A stretch of 64,000 nucleotides of DNA from Mariannaea sp. PMI_226 (Eukaryota > Ascomycota > Sordariomycetes > Hypocreales > Nectriaceae): contig JANFOG010000001.1 in assembly GCA_024336345.1 (NCBI GenBank), positions 3,038,001 through 3,102,000 of the forward strand. Reading direction: 5' to 3'. Position numbers and translations under genes: made by a program. The notes under the pieces were generated by a model. It saw only the letters and a program-made list of their open reading frames with translations, had not been told where the DNA came from and made no database searches. Positions 45,155-56,573 of the stretch are shown here, piece after piece; the stretch's first letter is position 1; every line of letters begins with the position of its first letter.

Positions 45155-46631
45155 ATGAGCTCATTTGGATCAAAACGAAAAGGCAGGGTTATCAAGGTCA
45201 CAGAAGACGATGGCCCTGCAGAGCAGGCGCCGGCTACGGCGAACAGTAGCGATGCTACATTTGATGGTGAGCAATTCCCTGACTTGGTCCATGACTATTG
45301 CTGATAGAATCCAAGGCTGACCTCTACGCACGATAGAATCTGCTAAATTGAAATTTGGATCTAAATCTGGACGAAAGCCCTTCCGACAATCCGGACTTCG
45401 AAAAAGTTTCAACCCGGATAACGGTGACAATCTCGGCGATCCAACACTGAAGACTGTTGATGACGACGAGGATGACGGTCCTGCAGTAGTTCGGCCAGCA
45501 GTCAGCCGGTCGAGTTCGATAAAACAAAAAAAGAAGCTAAATAAATCTTCCCGTCTTTCATTTGGTGGAGACGATGCAACCGCAGGAGACGTGGATTCGA
45601 GCGAAGTCTTCACACCGAAGAAGGTACCTTTGGGACAACGAGTTCTCGAGAATAGTGCAATCAAGAAGGGTATATCCACCAGAGGACTTCCTATGCGTTC
45701 GCTGGGGGGCGATGATGATCGGCCAAGATACAGCAAAGAATATCTGGAGGAGCTGCAGTCCTCAACTCCCAACACACCCCGGAATGTGTCGACATTGCCT
45801 CCTGATGAGTTGGATGCAATGGACCTGGATGAATCAGAACTTGAAGGAGCCCTGATCGTTGATTCACCAGATCTTGTACATTCAAAACCTAGCACGGTCA
45901 TTCTTACAGATGCCGAAATCCGAGAGAAGAAGGAACGCCGTGCCAGGCTTGCAAAAGAGCAAGAATTTCTCTCCGTTGAGGATGATGATGACGACGATCT
46001 TGATCGAAAGAAGAAAAAGGATGATACTCGACTGGTTGCAGATGACGACAACTTGGGCGAAGGATTCGAACACTACGTTGAAGATGGCGGACTATCCCTT
46101 GGCAAGAGAGCTGAGAAGGAACGACGGAGACGTGATCGACAACAAATGGCAGAACTCATCTCTGCGGCCGAAGGTCACACATCCGATTCAAGCTCCGACA
46201 GCGATGCGGAGCGACGGATCGCATATGAAGCGGCGCAGACTCGTGCGGGGATGGACGGGCTAAAAAAGCCCCGAAAAGACCAGTCACAGGATCTCTTGCA
46301 GGTTCCCCCCAAGATTTCCCCTCTTCCTAGTTTGACGGATTGTCTGGCTCGGTTACAAGCCACCTTGAAGGGAATGGAAGAGGAGCTTAAGGGAAAGCAG
46401 GGTCATGTCACGAGGTTGAAAAAGGAGCGAGATGATATTGTCAAGAGAGAAGAGGAGGTGCAAAAATTACTGGACGAGACAGGTCGGAAATATCAAGAAG
46501 CAATGGGACCAAATAAAAATGGCGATTCGGTTCCGTTGAGCAATGCGCCGGTTGAGTTGGTTGGTGCTAGAGGACTGGAAACTCTGGGGACACCTTCAAG
46601 AAAACCAGAAGATGACGAGGACGTGTCATAG
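45155..46631 (+). CDS. NTR2: Nineteen-complex-related protein 2 (spliceosome disassembly factor)
   Basis: Exons 45155-45266 and 45337-46631, 468 aa. It starts MSSFGSKRKGRVIKV and has the low-complexity, highly charged organisation of the Ntr2 family (GCFC1-partner). The order is: repeated KFGSKSGRKPF patch; acidic DDDEDDGPAVV stretch; Thr-Pro-rich region; YSKEYLEELQSSTPNTPRNVSTLP, a conserved family block; a charged helical middle with IREKKERRARLAKEQEFLSVEDD; FEHYVEDGGLSLGKRAEKE; and a final coiled coil about residues 370-430. In yeast Ntr1-Ntr2 recruit the helicase Prp43 to take apart spent spliceosomes. The rest of the disassembly machinery is not in this window. Confidence 0.85.
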
Positions 46632-47568
46632 CCTTATTCTAATAGTTAAAACCTTTCATAGGTAGTTAAAAACGATGCAATCCGAATAGCCCATTTGCTC
46701 CTGCGTCGACTTTGTTCGAAAGAACTACTCAATGGTCAATCAATTAATTCATGGACAGAATATTCGGATATCGAATTATCACAGGCACTGGTGATGCAGT
46801 ATCTAGAACCGAATATCCTCGGAGTTTGCAATGAAATCATGTGAAGGAGCATACCTACTTTTTCATGCATCATTCTACCAAAGCAACTGCCGAGTGCTTC
46901 ACATCCCTTTCGCGACCCTAAGGCAAATGGAGAATAGCAAACAGGGATACTCACAAATCATATACTACAAAACATGAGGTACTTACATATTCACTGTATT
47001 CCCCCCCATACAAAGTGTATCAGCAATATCCCTGACTACTTCTCGAGGGATCACCACCATCACATGGCTCTCAGAACAGCTCTCAATCGACTTCTGCTAT
47101 TTGTTGGGAATGATTATAAATGTCACTCATGGACAGATGGGTGACATGGAGACCGGTACGTTCCACTAGCCTTAGGTCCACGAAAAGGATATAAAATATG
47201 GAGTAGGTGCCCACTTGACTTCAGTTAGAGACTACCTAATTAGTCAATTATTGAACCTTCTCAAATAAATCAACACCTACATACATAGTACCTAGCACCA
47301 GCTAGTACCTTAAATTGGTGGGTCTACGGAACAGTACGGGGCGGCCAAGCCCAGCGGGTTTGGCTGAGGAAGCTGATATGTGGGAAAGATCAAGACCAAT
47401 GGACTACCTGCTAACTGAAGTACTATTGAAGCTGAAGGGTCCGCTATCTTCAGCCTTTCGGCCACCTTCACTCCTTTTTTTTTTCTTTTTTTTTTCTCAA
47501 TTCTTTGGTAGACCAGACCAAACTGGCCCGCAAGGCCTCCCTCCGTTGATCTCCTTAACCTCCTAGAA
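46632..47568. other. Intergenic region upstream of the monooxygenase
   Basis: No supportable gene. ACCTA/TAGGT words cluster at 47215-47310. A CT/poly-T tract at 47470-47505 ends about 65 bp before the monooxygenase start and is probably part of its promoter. Confidence 0.5.
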
Positions 47569-49044
47569 ATGGTCGCCTCCGTCGAGCATCACGATATCCT
47601 CATCCTGGGAGCTGGCCTCTCAGGAATCAACACGGCCCACGTCGTCCGAGAATCTCTCCCCCACCGCTCGTTCGCTATCCTCGAAGCCCGACCCATTATT
47701 GGAGGAACATGGAGCTTCTTCCGCTATCCTGGTTTCCGATCCGACTCGTTCATGACCTCGTTCGGCTTCAAATGGCACCCATGGAAACATAAACACAAGA
47801 TGGCATTGGCCACCGAGATTGTCGATTACATGGAAGAGGCCGTTGATGCGGCTGGCCTAAGAGAGAAGATTCGCTTCCGACACAAGGTGGTAGGGTGTGA
47901 GTGGCGGACACCTGAACAGCAATGGCGCCTCGATGTGGATGTTGATGGAGAGCGTCAGGTCATAACTGCCAACTTTGTCTTCAACTGTCTTGGGTACTAT
48001 TCCTATGACAAAGCCTTTCCCACTGTCATCCCTGGGCTTGATACCTTCAAGGGGAAGGTTGTGCACCCACAATGGTGGCCCGAGGACCTTGACTACTCTA
48101 GTCAGAAGATGATCGTTATCGGGTCCGGTGCGACCGCCGTTACAATCGTGCCGTCGCTGGCTGAAAAGGCCGGTAGGGTGACGATGCTCCAGCGAAGCCC
48201 ATCCTTTGTGGTGTCGCGGCAAACCTCTTCCTTGATTGATACCTGCCTGCGTGTGCTTCTCCCACTCACTTGGGTACATTGGATCGCCTGGTGGAAAGAC
48301 ACGCTCCACGAAGTGTTCATGACCCAATTCCTCCTCGCCTTCCCAAACGTTGGGAGGTACTTCATCACTAAGTTTACCAAGGAAGCTGTACCCAAAGATC
48401 TGGATGTAAACACGCATTTTAACCCGAGTTACAACCCCTTCCAGCAACGTCTGTGCATGTGTCCAGATGGAGACTTCTTCAAAGCGCTGCATAGAGACAA
48501 CGTTGAGCTAGTGACAGACGTTATTGAGACGGTAACGGAAGATGGCATTCTACTCAAGTCTGGGAAAAAGCTCTCTGCCGACATTATCGTCACTGCCACT
48601 GGTTTATACTTCGAACTGTTTGGAGGTCTGACTCCGTTAGTTGATGGTCAGCCTGTGGATGCTGGTTCGCATTACACCTGGCGCGGATGCATGCTCGAGT
48701 CTCTCCCCAACATGGCCTTCGTGATGGGCTATGTGACACAATCGTGGACCCCAGGAGCAGACATCATGGCGAGGACCGTCGTGCGAGTTATCAAGCAGAT
48801 GGAGGAAACCAGCTCAACGAGCGTGATGCCCGTAATGGAGGACAAAGAAAGGCAGCCAAAGATGTTGGCAGTAGCTGCCACTAGCAACTACTTTGTCAAA
48901 GCTGCTGACAGGATCCCCAAGGTGACGGGGAAGGGTGTCTGGTATGGTCGAACCAACTTGGCTGTGGACATGTGGGAGTGGATGTTTGGCAGTGTCACGA
49001 AGGGAATGCTCTACGGTCGGGCCCACGACAAGAAAAATGAGTAA
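47569..49044 (+). CDS. Baeyer-Villiger-type flavin monooxygenase (EthA-like)
   Basis: Intronless, 491 aa. Two dinucleotide-binding sites: FAD site GAGLSGI at 14-20 and NADPH site GSGATA at 185-190. Between them is the Baeyer-Villiger fingerprint F-x-G-x3-H-x3-W-P (residues 160-171, FKGKVVHPQWWP), which separates these enzymes from ordinary flavin monooxygenases. GGTWSFFRYPGFRSDS near residue 45 is typical of the EthA (ethionamide monooxygenase) branch. Such enzymes insert oxygen next to a ketone or oxidise sulfur. There is no signal peptide; hydrophobic stretches in the middle (LRVLLPLTWVHWIAWW) may associate with membrane. The neighbours are not a recognisable biosynthetic cluster, so a stand-alone detoxification or catabolic role is more likely than a tailoring step. 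Lack of introns next to intron-bearing genes is notable but not proof of transfer. Confidence 0.9.
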   Translation: MVASVEHHDILILGAGLSGINTAHVVRESLPHRSFAILEARPIIGGTWSFFRYPGFRSDSFMTSFGFKWHPWKHKHKMALATEIVDYMEEAVDAAGLREKIRFRHKVVGCEWRTPEQQWRLDVDVDGERQVITANFVFNCLGYYSYDKAFPTVIPGLDTFKGKVVHPQWWPEDLDYSSQKMIVIGSGATAVTIVPSLAEKAGRVTMLQRSPSFVVSRQTSSLIDTCLRVLLPLTWVHWIAWWKDTLHEVFMTQFLLAFPNVGRYFITKFTKEAVPKDLDVNTHFNPSYNPFQQRLCMCPDGDFFKALHRDNVELVTDVIETVTEDGILLKSGKKLSADIIVTATGLYFELFGGLTPLVDGQPVDAGSHYTWRGCMLESLPNMAFVMGYVTQSWTPGADIMARTVVRVIKQMEETSSTSVMPVMEDKERQPKMLAVAATSNYFVKAADRIPKVTGKGVWYGRTNLAVDMWEWMFGSVTKGMLYGRAHDKKNE

Positions 49045-51073
49045 GACGGGATGATGGGTTTTGAGTGCATACCCTGCAAGTCCAGATAGTCTGGTGGATC
49101 ATGTTCAAGTGATCGACTTAGTAATCTGATGGGGCCCTCTGGTTCCCGCGCCGAGGGGGGTCTATGCAAGCTTACGATGTAACTAATTTTGCAAACCCAG
49201 ATGACTATTGATACGCGAGATAGAATCCTGCTCAAATAGTTATGCTCCATGAGCCATAGACATGGATAATTGAATGAATGACACACGAGTCTTTACTAGA
49301 AGCAATTTGAGACCTTAAAGTAAATGGAAGGGCCATGAAATTAGTCAGCCTATATGAGAATGTAGTTTATGCAGTTCTTTATTGTGAAAGGAAGTCTCTC
49401 AAAAGACTGAAAGGCAGCCGATCGTTGAGCTTGCTGCAAGAGAGGGATGGGATAGGTTAGGAAAGAATATAGCTTAGACGAAGGTAATAGCTACACCATT
49501 ATATCCTGACTAATCTTCGTTGCCGTACCGGAACGCTTTGACAAGACGAATATGAGCTGGAGAAGATCTAGCTAGGTAAATGGGAAGGGGCCGGCTGTCC
49601 TAGCATTACAAAGCATTGTATTCTCGCTATGGAGTAAGCTCAGCCTTATCAATGCAAAATATCTCGCATTCGCAATGGAGGTATACCTCTATCTATATGC
49701 TGTAAACTAGTTCTCTTCTTCCCGGCTTCGTTTCCTTCCTCTCCATTTGGGGGATTGTCTTGAACATAAAGGCCAGGTCACATGGGCAGAGTAATTTCTA
49801 TAGTTTGTTCGGGCTTCAAAAACCAATGTTTGATAGACACTTGCGCGTCATGAGAAATCAAAACTCTGAAAACCCTCGGAACTACCTAGGATGCATATCT
49901 TCAGTTGGGCCGAGGTATTCCATGTATTCCATACTGTATGGAATTAATAATTCTTGACATAGAAAGGCTTGATTAAAAATCAAGCTTGTTTTTTCTTTTC
50001 TAAACAAGGTCTTTTGTGCATCTTTCTACTAAGAAAATAGGTGGAGGACTTTGGGTTGCCGACACCAAGAAGTCAGTCAGCCGCCTTCTCCACATGTTAT
50101 GGATAGGAGCCGGCTCAACAAACACAAGCATACCAAATCCTGTCCGGCTTCAATAATCGGTCACCAGTCGGTGCAGCGATTGAGCCTCTTTGTCAGGACC
50201 CGATTTCCTCCATTGTTACCGTAACTTGTTGCAGTTATGGACTGAACACGGGGCTTCATTATGATGTAATTTTCTGAGCTTTCTTCGAACAAGCTCTCAA
50301 AATCAGAGCCTACAAGAACCTAGAACAAGAAAAGAAAGAAAAAAAAATATCAAGTTACATATATAGTATAAGATATTGTTTATCATAAGAAGTGGTTTTC
50401 TTGTCTTTTTCTCCTATGAGTTTCCAATAACATTAAACGCCTTGCGAGAAATCCCTCGACGTGTTGCTAACAAGCGCTTCCATGAATATTCTGTTATATC
50501 CGAAGAGCCAATAGAAAAACAAGACTGGACGCCCTTCACGCCCTTTGAAGCCCTGCAAAGGTCGCCTCACTAACGGCACTAATTCCTCCTGTGTAAAGCT
50601 ACTCGCTACGAAGTGGAGGAGGGCGATTTTTTTGGGACGTTTTACTGCTGTGGAACGCCTGGCCCCAGATATTTGGAATCAGCCCGCCAGTACCAAAGCA
50701 GAAGGCATCGTGTCGGATCTCGCTCGTTCTCTTCGTGAACGACTCGCGACACTCAATAAGAGTTAGGTAGTTAGTTAATGCAAGCACAGCCATTGTGCTT
50801 GCGGAGCTTTTGAATCCGCGGTGAACAGATTTCCAATGGATTGGCCAGCTTGACTCGGCCACGGTGCAAACAAGCAGATCCGTTCCATCGACTCTCGAAC
50901 GCCTTTACATAGTATTAACCGTGCATGAGTCGGCGGGTATGGACCTCACTTGAAGGGTTTAAAAGCTCTCCTCTCCTCTCATCCAGATTTGCTTCCTCAA
51001 TTCCAATCGCCTCTCAAATCAACTTTCCAGAAAACAAGATACTTCCGATATCCTCACACACACATCTCTCAAA
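49045..51073. other. 2-kb intergenic region
   Basis: No supportable gene. AT-rich sections near 49940-50030 and 50330-50400. A TATA-like TTTAAAAG at about 50959, 115 bp upstream of the GST start, is a plausible core promoter. Confidence 0.5.
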
Positions 51074-51984
51074 ATGGCTGGCCAATTCACCCTCTTCGAC
51101 ATTCCCAGCAAGGCCCCCAGCTCCACCTGGACGCCTAACCCCTGGAAGAGTATGAGTTGACCCCAAAGAATCAGGGCATGGCCTTGATGTTCTTCTTATT
51201 CACAGCTAACACGCGGTTCTTCAGCTCGTTTCCTCCTCAACTTCAAGGGTCTCGATTACAAGACCGAATGGGTACGCACTCAAAAGAGTCTTTGACTCAA
51301 GGTCCGCTATGTCCCACTAACAGTATAAAAGCTCGAGTACCCCGAGATCAAGCCCAGACTTGAGGCTCAGTAAGTTGAATATTCTCATGGGTAGAACTTC
51401 ATCATGGTCTAATCAATCGAATCAGCATCCCCAACCCTCCCAACGGAGCCTACACCATTCCCACAGTCGAGTTCCCTGATGGCTCATATATCATGGATTC
51501 TCGTCAAATCGTGGAGGCAATTGAGAAGGCTCACCCTGAGCCCTCCGTTCACCTTGACTCCCCCGTCCTCCACAAGCTGGAGGCTCTCATGAACGACGTG
51601 ATGGGTGCTCTCGCCCCCATCTACATCGTCTCCATCCCCAAGGTGCTTCTCAACCCCTCAGCCATCCCTTACTGGATTGAGACCCGTGAGAAGTTCGTGG
51701 GTATGTCGCTGCAGCAATTAGACGAGAAGCGCGGTGGCCAGCAGGCCTGGGACGCCGCGAAGCCCTTCATCCAGCAGGTTGAGGCTCTTCTCAAGGAGAA
51801 CCAGGAGGGCCCCTTCTTCCTTGGCAAGACTGTCAGCTACGCCGACTTTATCTGGGCCGGTTTCATTCTGTTTATTCAGCGCAACGGATTCCTCGAGGAC
51901 CTTTACAACGTCTGCGGTGACAGCCAGCTTCACAAGGATCTCATTGAGGCCACCGAGCCCTGGCACAAGCGCAACAACTACTAA
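51074..51984 (+). CDS. Glutathione S-transferase-like protein
   Basis: Exons 51074-51149, 51225-51271, 51332-51369 and 51426-51984, 239 aa. The N-terminal thioredoxin-like half runs FTLFDIPSKAPSSTWTPNPWKTRFLLNFKGLDYKTEWL..., with IPTVEFPDGSYIMDSRQIVEAIE holding the cis-proline and the Asp-Ser glutathione-binding motif. The C-terminal half is all-helical with GPFFLGKTVSYADFIWAGFIL, the N-capping and hydrophobic-staple region of GSTs. The N-terminal SSTWTPNPWKTR region is like fungal beta-etherase/LigE-type GSTs, so Ser or Thr there may be the catalytic residue. Substrate unknown. Three small introns fall in the first 120 coding bases, while the rest is one exon. Confidence 0.88.
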
Positions 51985-52188
51985 GTATCAATATTTAGAG
52001 CAGAGAGATGAGCGACACTTGATTTGGGTATAAAGACCAAAAAGAAATTAGTATACTTTTAATGAGATACACACTCAAATGAACGACTATATACGTAAAT
52101 AAAAATTGTAAAAAAATAAAATAAAAATAGGCAAACCTACTATCAAAGCCCCTTGCGGAAACAACTGGCCTTCACTGTGCAGGCAGAC

Positions 52189-53875
52189 TCAGTTTAAACT
52201 TGCACCACCTCCCTCATCATCAAAGTCAGGAGAGGCAGAGACATTTCTGTGAGATAGTGAAGCGAATCTTCTCTGTAAACTGTTCATGACCAACTCTTCC
52301 ATAGTGCCGTTCTCCACGTCTCCCACCTCGTCCTCAAGGTTACCCCAAAGATTCTCGGTCAGGGCGTTTGTGCTGGAATCATGTACCTTGCCAGGAGTCG
52401 CCTTACCTTCTAGGATGGCAATCGCATCATCCCTGACGCTGGCTTTCATCGAATTCAGTATCTTTTGACGACGTTGTGTAGCCCCGGCTTCGTCAGTCGT
52501 ATACACATCTGGAAACGCCCAGCTTGTGTAAACGTTTCCGTGACTAGGTCGCACTTTGATCGATCTTGGATGAGCTTTGAAGTAATAATCGCATAACTTG
52601 CAGGCCCCTTTGCTCGTCCCAATATACATGAAGTTCTCGAAGAATACGGGTCGACCAAATTCTCTCAGAATCCAGTCGAGCACCAAGATCTCGCAATGTA
52701 CGATTGGCCTGAATGATGATCTCTCAATTTGCTTTTTAATGCGCTCATCGAGAGAGAAGTGCTCTACCTGAAGTCTCTTAGCCAAGGTTCGATAGTGTTC
52801 TATATCCTTAGGGTCAGCGGTTACGCGCCCAAGGATTTTGCTGGCCTCCTCGCTCTTCTTGCTCAAGGGTTTGGAGTTTGGTTTGCTTGACAGGACTGCA
52901 TCAATCTTGAATGTCTGGAATAGCTCAGGCCATCTTTGTCCTATCTCCATGAAAATGGTGACAGCGTCATCGTAAGCCATGAGACGGGTCAGGTGGTGTC
53001 GCAGCTCTGACCAGCAGGACATGCTATCATCAGGAGCTCGACCTTCATCTGCGAGTTGTTCAATAAACCTTTTTGTGGTAGTTTCAAAAGACCGGATCCC
53101 AGCGAGGCAGCTCAAGCATGCATCAATGTCTAAGAACTCTGTCAGACCTAGCATCCATCAATTTGACGAGTTTGGGGTAAAGTCATACACTCTTCGTTAT
53201 CTACCATGTCAAGGACCAAGTTTTCTGTTATTTTCTCTAGTCGCTTTAGGTCCTTCGCAACCTCAGGTCCTGTGAAGAATAATGATCGTCAGCCCGGAAT
53301 ACTAGTACTCTTGTCGTTAAACGTAGGTTCTCACCGGCTTTGTAGTTCGACTTTGCGCATGAGTCGATGCATTGTTTGAGGTCTCCCTTCATGTACGTGA
53401 CGTAGTCACTGATCCTTGGCCGGTTGAAAAGCAGGAGCTTCTTGTGGATGCCATTTCTGGCCGAGCTTAACTCCTCGTCAGATGTCAACTGACTAGCTCT
53501 ATCAATCTCTGTGAGAATCTTTTTCACAAATCTTGCAGTCTCCCACAATTCAGGTTCAGTGACTTGATTGCAAGCGAGCACATAGATGTAGGCATCATCC
53601 GTGTCGAGAACCGTGATACCCGTTACAGTCCGACCTCGTTTCTCCCTGTCGCACATGCTTGCAAGCTTATCGACATATTGGCAAAAGATCTCTTCTTCCG
53701 TCCGAGGCTCTGGACGACGATCAGGGAATTTTATGTTTCCTTGAATCGACGAGATATCGGTGAGGGCTTTGAGGAGAATGAGAGGTTCGTAAAAGCAACG
53801 CAGCTGTTTGACCGGAATCTTCTGTACGGGGGAGGAGATGGGTCTTTTGATTGATATGGCAGCGCTGGTTTCCAT
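52189..53875 (-). CDS. OTT_1508-like deaminase-fold protein
   Basis: Exons 53875-53335, 53269-53189 and 53147-52189 on the minus strand, 526 aa. The C-terminal half carries the zinc-deaminase signature in the arrangement of fungal OTT_1508-like deaminases: HCEILVLDWI (His and catalytic Glu, about residue 360), then IGTSKGACKLCDYYF (Cys-x2-Cys), then HGNVYTSWAFPD. The N-terminal 300 residues are helical without a recognised domain. There is no signal peptide or membrane span. The second intron is very short (41 nt, 53148-53188), but it gives an exact frame. Members are described as deaminase-superfamily proteins of unknown substrate, expanded in fungi; roles in nucleic-acid modification, conflict or immunity have been suggested. 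The alternative that it lacks catalytic activity cannot be excluded, but all four key residues are present. Confidence 0.75.
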
Positions 53876-54960
53876 GGTATGTCAGCTTGATAAGAAAAAT
53901 GATATGGGAGAAACCTATGCTTGGGATGTCGTTGGATATTTCTTTGCAAAGCTCAGCTCGAATGGCGATATTGTAGATCGACTTTCATCGTGTCAATTCC
54001 TTCTCTTTATACTGTTTTCACAAAATCTACCCACCTTCCTCTGGTCTCCAATTCTTTCGATTTCGCTCCTCGTTTCTCATAGCATACATGAATTATCTCT
54101 TAGAGTCCCCTAGGGGGCATTCTTACGCACTGAGCTTTGCGAAAAGGGGAAACAGCCCTCAAGGAAGCCCAGGAGGCCCTCCATCAGCATCGAGGCCCAA
54201 CCCTCAGACTCTGCACGTCTGAGGCGCTTGGCCATATATCAGCTGACTATCAGGTCGCTCATATTCTCTCATTGACTACCCAATGAGACCCCCGACATCT
54301 CACCGACGTTGGTCCCAACAGCGGCCGCGGCCAGTAGGCAATGAGGCGGGGTAGCTGTTAGATGCAAGAGTGCTGCATATCACCAACCAACGCCCGCTTG
54401 CGATGCTCGCAATCGAGCAGCTACTAAGGGTTTGAGAACCTTCTTCAGGTTTCGCTCAACTTCGATTATATACACTTTGGAATTCTGCCCTACCAACTCA
54501 AGCTCTAGCTCCGCAGCATGGCGTCTGCGCAATGGCACGAGGTTAGCGAGCCTGACGGGCGCCTCGTCGCCTTGGAGGCCCTCTCGACGACATATCCTCT
54601 CCCTTTACTCGGGGCATAGGATATTGGAGAACGAAAGAGTAGAGGTGTTTGTGAGAATTACTTTGGTTGATATCTGTGTCTTTGAAATATAAATAACTGT
54701 CCAGACTCTTGGGCATATCTAGTCCGTTCCTCACTCACGAAACATTCAATCTGCCTCATTTACGAAGACTAAGGTCTTCATCAAATCAATTTACCTCTGC
54801 GCGCTCAGGATTACTCTTCACAGGACTTTGGTAAGTTGCTTTGTTTTGTTCTTCTCCTCCTTGGCAACATCTCGAAATGGGCAATGTATGAGAACCTATG
54901 TGCTAATAAGGTTACAGGTGCTCGTTATCCTCCAGATCATACCCGAAATACCATCCAGAG
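53876..54960. other. Divergent intergenic region with a likely 5'-UTR intron
   Basis: No separate gene. A candidate 5'-UTR intron of the downstream C2H2 gene spans 54831-54917 (GTAAGT donor, TGCTAATAAG branch region, TTACAG acceptor). It removes upstream ATGs including the one at 54836. Confidence 0.5.
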
Positions 54961-55871
54961 ATGTCTAAGAGGCGTATTAGTTCCAAAGACCAAAGGCGCT
55001 CTAAGAAATCTAGTCGAGCTCCAGATGATGATTTCATTAATTTCCCACCAGAGGACGGAGGCGATTTCGAATTCCCACAGGCATTCTCTCCGCCACAGGA
55101 CCATGCTACTTCTTCCTACTACCCCGGATACAATAACGAAGATGCCCAGAATGATTCAGGTAATGACCTGTAGGCTCGTAGCCCATGGTTCACGACTCCT
55201 GGCCCAAGTACCATTACTGCCGGGCCTGGTTCTGCACCAGCGGATTATTCTATCGCATTTCCCAATTACTATCAAAACCAGACGGAAACCATCGATCCAA
55301 GTCTCCTTCATTCTTCTTATGACTCAATCTCTTCTCACCAAGATGAACCCCAGAACTTTTCCCCGTATCAAGATAATAGTGTGTTTTCCCTCATCTCTCA
55401 TGTCTTCAGCCCAATACACGGGAGAAAAAGCTCACCTCAAAACAAGGCCAACCTCCTACCTTGCCAGTCGCTCCCGAGCCATATGGATGCCCAAAAGAGG
55501 GCTGCGAACGCACATACCGTAGACGCACAGAACTGAAGTATGCAACATCGCATTCCAAGTGCCATCCCAGGATGATTGGATTGAGTACAAAGACCTTATA
55601 TGGTATAGAACTAACTGCTCCTCAATCTTGTAGCAAACATATCAAAACACACGATAAACCTGTCACTTGTCAAGCTCCACCCTACTGCGAATTCCGCTGT
55701 GCTGAGCAGCGCGACATGAATCGACACTACAAGGCCCACCATGGAAAGTTCGCCGATACCCTTAAAATCTCGAAGGAACCGAGCACGTGCCCAGTTTGCC
55801 TGCAGACATTCAGTCGCTCTGATAATCTAACGAAGCATATGGGCATTTATCACCGTTTTTATCAACACTAG
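54961..55871 (+). CDS. C2H2 zinc-finger protein
   Basis: Starts MSKRRISSKDQ at 54961. A Pro/Ser/Tyr-rich N-terminal half precedes at least two C2H2 fingers: C-PKEG-C-x12-H-x3-H (split by the intron 55538-55633, a good CTAAC intron), a middle finger-like CQAPPYCEFRC...HYKAHH, and a final C-PVCLQTFSRSDNLTKHMGIYH finger at the end. The first part reads into TAG at 55171-55173. An 81-nt intron with GTAATG donor (55160-55240) removes this stop and keeps the frame. The join between the N-terminal half (ending near 55380) and the first finger needs a further intron. Candidates in frame are 29 nt (too short) or about 88 nt (start 55381, acceptor TTGCCAG); neither is certain. The gene may be real with unusual introns or a recently decayed copy. 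Confidence 0.6.
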
Positions 55872-56573
55872 CATCGAAGGGTTTATCTCAATCAAACTTG
55901 CCCGGCTCGACCAGTGATCGTTGGTGACTCGGAGGCTCCGTAAGTGAAAATTTCATAGCGTAAACGTCTTCAAAACTTGGTACATTCTCTGCAAGAGTGG
56001 AAAGGAGAAGGTTCATCGGGATATTTAGTTTGATCATGGACAGATTCGTGGACGAGATTTGGCTGACACTCATTTATTTCGCAACTGAATTAATTTGTAT
56101 TTCCTTTCCTTTCATTTCCTTCCCAGCCCTGTTTTTTCTTTGCAACTATTACATGGACAAGTAAGTTCTGTAGGTAGTTTTGTGTGTGTTTTGCAGATTG
56201 CACCAATTCCAATTTTGCTTTCGCCTCTATGTTACCCGCTCGTTCATACCATAAAAGTCCACCAATGCGACAAATATCCTCGGCCGTAAAAGTTTTGCGC
56301 ACAAGATCGTAAGAGAAAATAACGAAACCATAAAAGAAAAGAAAAGAAATGAGAATGAATAAGATGTGGAAAGAAGAACAAGAGGAAGACGATAAGGATG
56401 AGGAAACGAGGACAAAGGGAAAAAGAATATGACCATGCCCAACCCAATTAGAAACTCCAAACAAAGTCCCGTGAAAACAGAATCCCAGCACTCAGTCCGA
56501 GCCGCCAACCCAAGCAGGCCCCGGACTGTGAAGGCACGTACACACAAACACATGAGCTAGAAATACAGCTGGC
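55872..56573. other. 3'-3' intergenic region
   Basis: Convergent ends of the C2H2 and flavohaemoglobin genes; A-rich from 56320 to 56430. No gene seen. Confidence 0.5.

Noticed and set aside
45170..46051. 293-codon minus-strand frame rich in Ser opposite Ntr2
   Set aside because: The serine/phenylalanine richness is the complement of Asp/Glu/Lys codons in Ntr2; no independent features.
52189..53154. Start of the deaminase-like protein at the internal ATG of exon 3 (321 aa)
   Set aside because: Two upstream exons join in frame with acceptable splice sites and extend a continuous, helical N-terminal region; the longer model is preferred.
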